From Theodoxus fluviatilis (Eukaryota; Mollusca; Gastropoda; Cycloneritida; Neritidae): DNA of 21,333 bases. Under the pieces are notes generated by a model. It had not been told where the DNA came from. It worked only from the letters and a program-made list of their open reading frames with translations, and made no database searches. Positions within the stretch are counted from its first letter, which is position 1, and the number at the start of each line of letters is the position of its first letter. This document shows positions 10,477 through 18,476 of this stretch, one piece after another. The stretch lies in the NCBI GenBank assembly GCA_034096865.1, contig JAWQFJ010028276.1:50001-71333 (forward strand). Reading direction: 5' to 3'. The position numbers and the translations under genes were made by a program.

Positions 10477-10828
10477 AGTCATACACGTTTGGGTGGAATA
10501 TCCACATCTTATCTCACCAGACAACAGTCATACACGTTTGGGTGGAATATCCACATCTTATCTCACCAGACAACAGTCATACACGTTTGGGTGGAATATC
10601 CACATCTTATCTCACCAGACAATAGCCATACACGTTTGGGTGGAATATCCACATCTTATCTCACCAGACAATAGCCATACACGTTTGGGTGGAATATCCA
10701 CATCTTATCTCACCAGACAATAGCCATACACGTTTGGGTGGAATATCCACATCTTATCTCACCAGACAACAGTCATACACGTTTGGGTGGGATATCCACA
10801 TCTTATCTCACCAGACAAGAGTCATACG
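10477..10828. repeat. 49-bp minisatellite, seven copies, upstream of the transporter start
   Basis: Copies begin at 10477, 10526, 10575, 10624, 10673, 10722 and 10771, with a 9-bp stub at 10820. The unit runs agtcatacacgtttgggtgg, then aatatccacatcttatctca, then ccagacaac. Copies are nearly identical: three central copies read agcc and caat where the others read agtc and caac. Each unit contains catcttatctcaccag, which resembles a 3' splice site. The array ends 118 bp before the ATG at 10947, so it falls in the promoter or 5' untranslated region of that gene. The 109-codon plus frame across it (10394-10723) is open because 49 is 1 modulo 3 and the unit lacks stops. Confidence 0.95.
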
Positions 10829-10946
10829 TAGCCTACACTTCAAGGAGACATCGTAGTCAGCAAACAGCAAGGGGACACCCGCGATCAAATCCCCACCGAC
10901 TCCCCCTCACAGTTCAACCCTTGCCCTCACACTCACAACGCCCAAC

Positions 10947-11285
10947 ATGGCCTACGGCCGCTTCCAGTGGCCAGACTACCTAGTGCTAGTGACGGTGCTG
11001 GTCATGTCTGTGGGCATCGGGCTTTTCCAAGGCATCAGGCGACGCCGAAACCAGACCACGGACGACTACCTGTTGGGAGGCAGGAAGCTGAACGTTGTTC
11101 CCGTGGCCTTCTCTGTCATGGCCAGCTTCGTGTCCGCCATCACCGTGCTCGGGGGGCCAGTGGAGATCTACATGTTCGGGGCCTCGTTCTGGGTCAACTC
11201 GCTGTCCTATTTCATCTCCGTGCCCATCACCGCCCACGTCTTCATCCCGCTCTTCCACAAGCTGCAGCTCAAGAGCGCCTATGAG
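10947..11285 (+). CDS. sodium/solute symporter (SLC5 family), first coding exon
   Basis: The exon encodes 113 residues of the N terminus of a sodium-coupled membrane cotransporter. Residues 8-30 form a first membrane segment (starting FQWPDYLVLV), followed by a basic RRRR turn. Next comes the family signature TTDDYLLGGRKL at 37-48, then a second membrane segment with ASFVSAITVLG (59-69) and the PVEIYMFG loop, and a third segment around 80-103 ending at LKSAYE. From family knowledge this order and these motifs match SLC5 members of the monocarboxylate/multivitamin branch (SLC5A8, A12, A6), which import small organic anions with sodium at the plasma membrane; the substrate cannot be read from one exon. 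The exon ends GAG followed by GTGAGT, a strong phase-0 donor. Vertebrate relatives continue YLELRF after the equivalent YE. Base composition is GC-rich with C/G third positions, unlike the flanks. The start is the first in-frame Met. Remaining exons must lie beyond the window, unless this is an orphan exon. Confidence 0.88.
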
Positions 11286-11291
11286 GTGAGT
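11286..11291 (+). promoter_or_regulatory. 5' splice donor of the transporter exon
   Basis: The sequence gag/gtgagt matches the metazoan donor consensus at all intronic positions and falls where the SLC5 reading frame loses family similarity. The frame continues only to a stop at 11340-11342 with non-transporter residues, which supports splicing here. Confidence 0.8.
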
Positions 11292-11352
11292 CTTGCTGTT
11301 CGTTCTGTCATTAGTCTGTCTTCACGCGGATCAATGCTTTAGCGTATGCTGA

Positions 11353-11563
11353 CAGCAGCACTGGTCTGGTCATGTGATCAGAATGGCAGATGAGCGCGTG
11401 CCAAAACAGCTGTTCTTTGATGAACGGACACAGGGGCTGGGAAAGCAAGGCCGACGACGCAAGCGCTACAGAGACTGAAAAAGGACCTGCAGTGCTGCAA
11501 CACAAAGCCCAGCCACCTCCAGCAGGCGGCACTTGATGGCTCCGTTGGCACGCTCGGATTGGC
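11353..11563 (+). pseudogene. decayed 3' part of LINE ORF2 (C-terminal region)
   Basis: Reading from 11353, the translation gives QHWSGHVIRMADERVPKQLF, then a glycine/arginine-rich linker and KRYRD before a stop at 11476-11478. After a one-base shift, LKKDLQCC follows in another frame, and then, back in the first frame near 11550, ARSDWQRVTQHG. From known families, the order 'WSGHV.RM.DER.PK..F' - basic linker - 'KRYKD.LK' - 'RS.WR..V..G' is typical of the region after the reverse transcriptase in many APE-type LINE ORF2 proteins. The copy is truncated on its 5' side (stop at 11350-11352) and frameshifted, so it is dead. It lies 67 bp inside the putative transporter intron in the same orientation and runs directly into the 23-bp array. 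Confidence 0.72.
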
Positions 11564-14500
11564 AGAGAGTCACACAGCATGGAGACAGAGCGTCACGCAG
11601 CCTGGAGACAGAGCGTCACCCAGCCTGGAGACAGAGCGTCACCCAGCCTGGAGACAGAGCGTCACACAGCCTGGAGACAAAGCGTCACACAGCCTGGAGA
11701 CAGAGCGTCACACAGCCTGGAGAGAGAGCGTCACCCAGCCTGGAGAGAGAGCGTCACCCAGCCTGGAGGCAAAGCGTCACCCAGCCTGGAGACAGAGAGT
11801 CACACAGCCTGGAGACAGAACGTCACACAGCCTGGAGACAGAGCGTCACACAGCCTGGAGGCAGAGCGTCACACAGGCTGGAGACAGAGCGTCACACAGG
11901 CTGGAGACAGAGCGTCACACAGCCTGGAGACAGAGCGTCACACAGGCTGGAGACAGAGCGTCACACAGCCTGGAGGCGCACGAGTAGCGTCACCAGCTGG
12001 AGCAGAGCGTCATACAGGCTGGAGACAGAGCGTCACACAGGCTGGAGACAGAGCGTCATACAGGCTGGAGACAGAGCGTCACACAGGCTGGAGACAGAGC
12101 GTCATACAGGCTGGAGACAGAGCGTCACACAGGCTGGAGACAGAGCGTCACACAGGCTGGAGACAGAGCGTCATACAGGCTGGAGACAGAGCGTCAACAG
12201 GCTGGAGACAGAGCGTCATACAGGCTGGAGACAGAGCGTCACACAGGCTGGAGACAGAGCGTCATACAGGCTGGAGACAGAGCGTCACACAGGCTGGAGA
12301 CAGAGCGTCATACAGGCTGGAGACAGAGCGTCACACAGGCTGGAGACAGAGCGTCATACAGGCTGGAGACAGAGCGTCATACAGGCTGGAGACAGAGCGT
12401 CATACAGGCTGGAGACAGAGCGTCATACAGGCTGGAGACAGAGCGTCATACAGGCTGGAGACATAGCGTCATACAGGCTGGAGACAAAGCGTCACACAGG
12501 CTGGAGACAGAGCGTCATACAGGCTGGAGACAAAGCGTCATACAGCCTGGAGACAGAGCGCCATACAGGCTGGAGACAGAGCGTCACACAGGCTGGAGAC
12601 AGAGCGTCACACAGGCTGGAGACAAAACGTCACACAGGCTGGAGACAGAGCGTCACACAGGCTGGAGACAAAGCGTCACACAGCCTGGAGACAAAGCGTC
12701 ATACAGGCTGGAGACAAAGCGTCATACAGGCTGGAGACATAGCGTCACACAGGCTGGAGACAGAGCGTCACCCAGCATGGAGACATAGCGTCATACAGGC
12801 TGGAGAGAGAGCGTCATACATGCTGGAGACAAAGCGTCACACAGGCTGGAGACATAGCGTCACACAGGCTGGAGACAGAGCGTCATACAGGCTGGAGACA
12901 GAGCGTCATACAGGCTGGAGACAGAGCGTCATACAGGCTGGAGACAGAGCGTCACACAGGCTGGAGACAGAGCGTCATACACGCTAGAGACATAGCGTCA
13001 CACAGCCTGGAGACAAAGCGTCATACAGGCTGGAGACAGAGCGTCATACAGGCTGGAGACAGAGCGTCACACAGGCTGGAGACAGAGCGTCATACAGGCT
13101 GGAGACAGAGCGTCACCCAGGCTGGAGACAGAGCGTCATACAGGCTGGAGACAGAGCGTCACACAGGCTGGAGACAGAGCGTCAAACAGGCTGGAGACAA
13201 AGCGTCACACAGGCTGGAGACAGAGCGTCACACAGGCTGGAGACAGAGCGTCACACAGGCTGGAGACAGAGCGTCATACAGGCTGGAGACAGAGCGTCAT
13301 ACAGGCTGGAGACAGAGCGTCATACAGGCTGGAGACAGAGCGTCCTACAGGCTGGAGACAAAGCGTCATACAGGCTGGAGACAGAGCGTCACACAGGCTG
13401 GAGACAGAGCGTCATACAGGCTGGAGACAGAGCGTCATACAGGCTGGAGACAGAGCGTCATACAGGCTGGAGACAGAGCGTCATACAGGCTGGAGGCAGA
13501 GCGTCATACAGGCTGGAGACAGAGCGTCATACAGGCTGGAGACAGAGCGTCACACAGGCTGGAGACAGAGCGTCATACGGGCTGGAGACAGAGCGTCAGA
13601 CAGCCAAGAGACAAAGCGTCACACAGCCTGGAGACAAAGCGTCACACAGGCTGGAGACAAAGCGTCATACAGGCTGGAGACAGAGCGTCATACAGGCTGG
13701 AGACAGAGCGTCATACAGGCTGGAGACAGAGCGTCATACAGGCTGGAGACAAAGCGTCATACAGGCTGGAGACAGAGCGTCATACAGGCTGGAGACAGAG
13801 CGTCATACAGGCTGGAGACAAAGCGTCATACAGGCTGGAGACAAAGCGTCATACAGGCTGGAGACAGAGCGTCATACAGGCTGGAGACAGAGCGTCATAC
13901 AGGCTGGAGACAGAGCGTCATACAGGCTGGAGACAAAGCGTCATACAGGCTGGAGACAAAGCGTCATACAGGCTGGAGACAGAGCGTCATACAGGCTGGA
14001 GACAGAGCGTCATACAGGCTGGAGACAAAGCGTCATACAGGCTGGAGACAGAGCGTCACCCAGCATGGAGACAGAGCGTCATACAGGCTGGAGACAAAGA
14101 GTCATACAGGCTGGAGACAGAGCGTCATACAGGCTGGAGACAGAGCGTCACACAGCCTAGAGACAAAGCGTCACACAGCCTGGAGACAAAGCGTCACACA
14201 GGCTGGAGACAAAGCGTCATACAGGCTGGAGACAGAGCGTCATACAGGCTGGAGACAGAGCGTCACACAAGCTGGAGACAAAGCGTCATACAGGCTGGAG
14301 ACAAAGCGTCATACAGGCTGGAGACAAAGCGTCATACAGGCTGGAGACAGAGCGTCACGCAGGCTGGAGACATAGCGTCATACAGGCTGGAGACAAAGCG
14401 TCATACAGGCTGGAGACAGAGCGTCATACAGGCTGGAGACAGAGCGTCATACAGGCTGGAGACAGAGCGTCATACAGGCTGGAGACAGAGCGTCATACAG

Positions 14501-16210
14501 CCTAGAGACAAAGCGTCACACAGCCTGTAGACAAAGCGTCACACAGCCTGGAGACAGAGCGTCACATAGCCTGGAGACAGGGCGTCACAGCCTGGAGAAA
14601 GCGTCACACAGGCTGGAGACAGAGCGTCACACAGGCTGGAGACAGAGCGTCACACAGCCTGGAGACAGAGCGTCATACAGGCTGGAGACAAAGCGTCACA
14701 CAGCCTGGAGACAAAGCGTCATACAGGCTGGAGACAGAGCGTCATACAGGCTGGAGACAGAGCGTCATACAGGCTGGAGACAGAGCGTCACACAGGCTGG
14801 AGGCAGAGCGTCACACAGGCTGGAGACATAGCGTCACACAGCCTGGAGACAAAGCGTCACACAGGCTGGAGACAGAGCGTCACACAGCCTGGAGATAGAG
14901 CGTCACACAGGCTGGAGATAGAGCGTCATACAGGCTGGAGACAGAGCGTCACACAGGCTGGAGACAGAGCGTCATACAGGCTGGAGACAGAGCGTCACAC
15001 AGGCTGGAGACAGAGCGTCACACAGGCTGGAGACAGAGCGTCACACAGGCTGGAGACAGAGCGTCACACAGGCTGGAGACAGAGCGTCACACAGGCTGGA
15101 GAGAGAGCGTCACACAGGCTGGAGACAGAGCGTCATACAGGCTGGAGACAGAGCGTCATACAGGCTGGAGACAAAGAGTCATACAGGCTGGAGACAGAGC
15201 GTCACACAGGCTGGAGACAGAGCGTCATACGGACTGGAGACAGAGCGTCACACAGCCTAGAGACAAAGCGTCACACAGCCTGGAGACAAAGCGTCACACA
15301 GGCTGGAGACAAAGCGTCATACAGGCTGGAGACAGAGCGTCATACAGGCTAGAGACAGAGCGTCATACAGGCTGGAGACAGAGCGTCACACAGGCTGGAG
15401 ACAAAGCGTCATACAGGCTGGAGAGAAAGCGTCATACAGGCTGGAGACAGAGCGTCATACAGGCTGGAGACAGAGCGTCATACAGGCTGGAGACAGATCG
15501 TCATACAGGCTGGAGACAGAGCGTCACCCAGCATGGAGACAGAGCGTCATACAGGCTGGAGACAGAGCGTCATACGGGCTGGAGACAGAGCGTCACACAG
15601 CCTAGAGACAAAGCGTCACACAGCCTGGAGACAAAGCGTCACACAGGCTGGAGACAAAGCGTCATACAGGCTGGAGACAGAGCGTCATACAGGCTGGAGA
15701 CAAAGCGTCATACAGGCTGGAGACAAAGCGTCATACAGGCTGGAGACAGAGCGTCACGCAGGCTGGAGACATAGCGTCATACAGGCTGGAGACAAAGCGT
15801 CATACAGGCTGGAGACAGAGCGTCATACAGGCTGGAGACAGAGCGTCATACAGGCTGGAGACAGAGCGTCATACAGGCTGGAGACAGAGCGTCATACAGG
15901 CTGGAGACAGAGCGTCATACAGCCTAGAGACAAAGCGTCACACAGCCTGGAGACAAAGCGTCACACAGCCTGGAGACAGAGCGTCACATAGCCTGGAGAC
16001 AGGGCGTCACAGCCTGGAGAAAGAGCGTCACACAGGCTGGAGACAGAGCGTCACACAGGCTGGAGACAGAGCGTCACACAGCCTGGAGACAAAGCGTCAC
16101 CCAGCATGGAGACAAAGCGTCATACAGGCTGGAGACAGAGCGTCACACAGCCTGGAGACAGAGCGTCACACAGCCTGGAGACAAAGCGTCACGCAGCCTG
16201 AAGACAGAGC
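11564..16210. repeat. 23-bp minisatellite, about 200 copies
   Basis: The unit is cagagcgtcacacaggctgg plus aga. Main variants are cacacag/catacag, caggctgg/cagcctgg, cagagcg/caaagcg/catagcg, and rare cccagcatgg and cctagag. The length implies roughly 202 units, with an irregular patch near 11970-12000 and single-base or few-base indels (for example near 12190 and 14590). The left end uses more 'cccagcctgg' and 'gagagagcg' variants; the middle is dominated by 'catacaggctgg'. Frames of 484 codons (11533-12987) and 152 codons (15533-15991) arise because the unit has few stops and 23 is 2 modulo 3; they are not considered genes. The first unit overlaps the LINE codons for DWQRVTQHG, which suggests the array grew from that sequence. 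Confidence 0.97.
14050..16035. repeat. internal segmental duplication within the 23-bp array
   Basis: An ordered set of rare unit variants occurs twice. cccagcatgg is at 14059 and again at 15527 (offset about 1,468). The cacgcaggctgg-then-catagcg pair is at 14352 and 15751 (offset 1,399). The acagggcgtcacagcctgg short unit is at about 14577 and 15999 (offset 1,422). The offsets differ by whole multiples of 23, so a block of about 500-560 bp (14050-14610 and 15520-16035) was duplicated and then lost or gained units. A shorter block beginning cagcctagagac recurs near 14153, 15253 and 15599. Confidence 0.8.
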
Positions 16211-16268
16211 GAGCAAGCTGCAGCCCGAGAGCCTCGTCCCAGAGCTGCCACATCCCACCAGTGACAGA
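16211..16268 (+). pseudogene. LINE ORF2 linker between the two amplified segments
   Basis: Fifty-eight non-repetitive bases separate the 23-bp and 56-bp arrays. In the frame that continues into the terminal zinc-finger-like segment (frame of 16261) they read a serine/alanine/proline-rich stretch ending IPPVTEFQW. Such low-complexity linkers usually precede the final cysteine/histidine motif of this LINE type. The assignment rests on position and frame; there is no clear motif in the linker. Confidence 0.45.
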
Positions 16269-16503
16269 GTTCCAGTGGCCCTCCTGCCCTCCACTCTGCC
16301 TATCCAAGACAGGGCTGCAGAGGCGTTCCAGTGGCCCTCCTGCCCTCCACTCTGCCTATCCAGGACAGGGCTGCAGATTCGTTCCAGAGTCCCTCCTGCC
16401 CTCCACTCTGCCTATCCAGGACAGGGCTGCAGAGGAGTTCCAGTGGCCCTCCTGCCCTCCACTCTGCTTATCCAGGACAGGGCTGCAGAGGCGTTCCAGA
16501 GTC
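16269..16503 (+). repeat. 56-bp tandem repeat of a zinc-finger-like coding segment, four copies
   Basis: Copies start at 16269, 16325, 16381 and 16437, with a stub at 16493. The unit runs gttccagtggccctcctgcc, then ctccactctgcctatccagg, then acagggctgcagaggc. In one frame it encodes EFQWPSCPPLCLSRTGLQ. This resembles the 'F.CP.C.R.C.SRIGL.SH.R.H' motif found at the very C terminus of many LINE ORF2 proteins, with the first Cys replaced by Trp. Because 56 is 2 modulo 3, each later copy is read in another frame. Only the last copy flows in the correct frame into the terminal residues. Confidence 0.85.
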
Positions 16504-16536
16504 CACTGGATAGAGCACGGACTCTATCATTCTTGA
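16435..16536 (+). pseudogene. LINE ORF2 C terminus and stop
   Basis: From 16435 the frame reads EFQWPSCPPLC, then LSRTGLQRRSRVH, then WIEHGLYHS and a TGA at 16534-16536. The GLQRRSRVH part is what remains of the GL.SH.R.H finger end (His changed to Arg). The frame (16435 is 1 modulo 3) is the same as that of the WSGHV segment at 11353, which is compatible with one original ORF but has a one-in-three chance of being coincidence. Confidence 0.6.
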
Positions 16537-16802
16537 AGTCAAGAGAGTATTACCATCAAAATGGAATTGCATGGTCGGATCCGAGGAATAGTGGAGCATT
16601 GACATGGACTGTTCGAGCGCATCCTGGCAAAAATAAGGTCTTCCTATCAGTCTGTCAAACAAACCAGTGAGCTAGTGCACTAGTGAACAAACGACCGACG
16701 ACGGATGGAATGAACATATAGACAAACATTCAGTCAGTCGAGTCTGTTGTTTGGTAGAGTGGGAATCAAGTCAGGTGGTTGGATGCATGACTTGTACTGA
16801 AC
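16537..16802. other. unique sequence, possible LINE 3' untranslated remnant
   Basis: No gene is visible. It directly follows the LINE stop, so its first part may be the element's 3' untranslated region. I find no poly(A) or tail repeat. A perfect 12-base palindrome, ctagtgcactag, lies at 16672-16683. Confidence 0.4.
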
Positions 16803-16869
16803 AGACACACACACGCACGCATGCACGCATGCACACATGCAAGCAAGCGCGCGCACACACGCCCATACA
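16803..16869. repeat. short (CA)n / gcac simple repeat
   Basis: About 67 bases of aca, gcac and gcgc words (acacacacgcacgcatgcac and following). It is mostly alternating purine-pyrimidine with a few interruptions. Confidence 0.85.
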
Positions 16870-16905
16870 CAAATTTACGCTTACGACGACAAAAAAGAAA
16901 AAAAC

Positions 16906-17159
16906 AAGAAGAGGAGGAGGAGGAGGAGGAGGAGGAGGAGGAGGAGGAGGAGGAGGAGGAGGAGGAGGAGGAGGAGGAGGAGGAGGAGGAGGAGGAGGAG
17001 GGAGGGAGGGAGGGGGGAGGGGGGAGGGGGGGGGGAGGAGGAGGGAGGAGGAGGAGGAGGAGGAGGAGGAGGAGGAGGAGGAGGAGGAGGAGGAGGAGGA
17101 GGAGGAGGAGGAGGAGGAGGAGGAGGAGGAGGAGGAGGAGGAGGAGGAGGAGGAGGAGA
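16906..17159. repeat. 254-nt pure purine (GGA)n tract with G-runs
   Basis: Every base from 16906 to 17159 on the plus strand is A or G. Two long (gga)n blocks flank a G-rich centre (about 17000-17035) with runs ggaggg, ggggggagg and about ten consecutive G. The mirror-symmetric homopurine-homopyrimidine structure is a classic triplex (H-DNA) candidate, and the centre fits the four-G-run quadruplex pattern. Poly-Glu, poly-Gly, poly-Arg frames on the plus strand and poly-Ser, poly-Pro, poly-Leu frames on the minus strand (16751-17338 region) are artefacts. Confidence 0.97.
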
Positions 17160-17969
17160 CAGTATGTGTGCTTTTACTTTCCTTGTCTGGCATTCTTCAT
17201 GGCGCCACTCTCCCCCCACGGCGCATTTCCCCTGACATTCTCACTCGTGCACTTGTGCCCATCCTTTGCACTGAAGAACAGCCTCGAGGGGGACGGAGGA
17301 CCCCCCAGTGGGTGTGTAGCCAATTAGCGCCTTCCTAGGGCCCTCTCTGTGTATAATGTCCTCACTTCCTGCTGCGACTATTGGATGCGCACCGCATCAG
17401 TCGCGCATGGTGCCTGTTTCCGGTTCTGGTCCTCAAAGAAGGCGTGTCTGTTCCCAATCATCCGGGCCAGTGTGGCTGACGAGATGCCTGGCACCGTGTG
17501 GTGTAATCTGGTAGCACGCTAGCAGTGCGAGACAGCGCCGGTATCGTCCTGGCTTTGTTGTGGCCCGAGGAGCGTGTGTGCACAGAGCGGTGCAGGCAGG
17601 GGGAGGTGAAATACTGTAGGAGAGGGAACTCGGTAGACAGGGTTTGTAGGGCCGGGGCCACTCCCGACCGTGATTGTTCTGTTTGACTGACATATTTAAG
17701 GAGGATTAAATCTAGAATACGTTGTGCTGTAACCTATAAGAAGGGCAGGAAACAGTCTTAGCTTTCTAAAGATAGATGGTTTTATTGACTTTTTACCCAA
17801 TGATTGATGAGAGCATCATCTGCGTCTGTTACATATTTCTGTAGCTTGGCTCTATACGGCGCTAGCTGTCAGAGGCTGCAGTAGCATTCCAGATCCCCAA
17901 CCTGCATGTATGCCTGCTTGCCTGCCTGTTAGCAAGTCTTCCTGCCTTTAAGTCAGGATTTGGGAATAT
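17160..17969. other. unique sequence without a recognised gene
   Basis: Moderately GC-rich, then AT-richer after about 17690. Minus-strand frames of 86 and 67 codons (17433-17693, 17458-17661) overlap each other, have no recognisable domain and look incidental. No clear exon with splice signals was found. Confidence 0.55.
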
Positions 17970-18204
17970 GTGCGTGCCTACACGCACGCACGTGTGTGTG
18001 CGTGCGCGCGCGCCCGCACGTGTACATGTGTATGCATGTGTATGTGTGTGTTTGTGTGTGTGTGCGTGTGTGTGCACGTGTGTGTATGTGCGTGTGTGCA
18101 CGTGTGTATGTGTGTGTGTGTATGTGCGTGTGTTCACGTGTGTATGTGTGTGTATGTGCGTGTGTGTGCACGTGTGTATGTGTGTGTGTGTGCGTGTGTG
18201 TGCA
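17970..18204. repeat. (GT)n / (GTGC) alternating tract at the 3' end of the minus-strand LINE
   Basis: About 235 bases of tg, tgcg, gtgcacg and tatg words, nearly all purine-pyrimidine alternation. It is a second Z-DNA candidate, similar in make-up to the tract at 9819-10056. Its right end touches the 3' terminus of the LINE (acttttgacttttg at 18204-18217), so it may have grown from, or been the insertion target of, that element. Confidence 0.95.
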
Positions 18205-18217
18205 CTTTTGACTTTTG
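18204..18217 (-). repeat. short heptamer tail of the LINE
   Basis: acttttg occurs twice in tandem on the plus strand (caaaagt on the LINE strand). LINEs of CR1/L2-like groups often end in a short tandem oligomer in place of poly(A); two copies are weak evidence for such a tail. Confidence 0.45.
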
Positions 18218-18221
18218 AAAC

Positions 18222-18227
18222 TTTATT
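18222..18227 (-). terminator. polyadenylation signal of the minus-strand LINE
   Basis: The plus-strand tttatt reads aataaa on the LINE's coding strand. It sits about 10-20 bases before the probable 3' end of the element (two caaaagt heptamers), the normal place for a polyadenylation hexamer. Confidence 0.65.
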
Positions 18228-18476
18228 GTAAGGCCGACGGCCCGTCACAACATTTTACATTCGCATCATTCGTTGAAGGTTCTTCATTACAGCAAAAGTA
18301 CTTCAATCGGTAAACAACAATTTTGTCGTACAATATATAATGAAAACAGCATTGTAATTTCCCCCCGGATCATTTACAACATAATGGTAGATGACGTACT
18401 CAATACTCTTGGGTCAGTTGCTTTGTTTATTCTTTACAATGGTAACTAATTATCTGCTAAAACCCATGATACATAA

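Noticed and set aside
10967..11289. Alternative frames over the SLC5 exon on both strands
   Set aside because: GC-rich coding DNA gives open shadow frames. Only the frame from 10947 has the family motifs.
11533..12987. 484-codon frame as an ETERHTGWRQSVTQAGDRA-type repeat protein gene
   Set aside because: The 23-bp unit gives open frames by arithmetic, and stops appear wherever tag variants (catagcg, cctagag) fall in frame. The only coding-like signal is the LINE remnant at its left end.
16751..17338. Poly-Glu, poly-Gly, poly-Arg, poly-Ser and poly-Pro proteins
   Set aside because: These are translations of the GGA tract in all frames, with no independent coding evidence.
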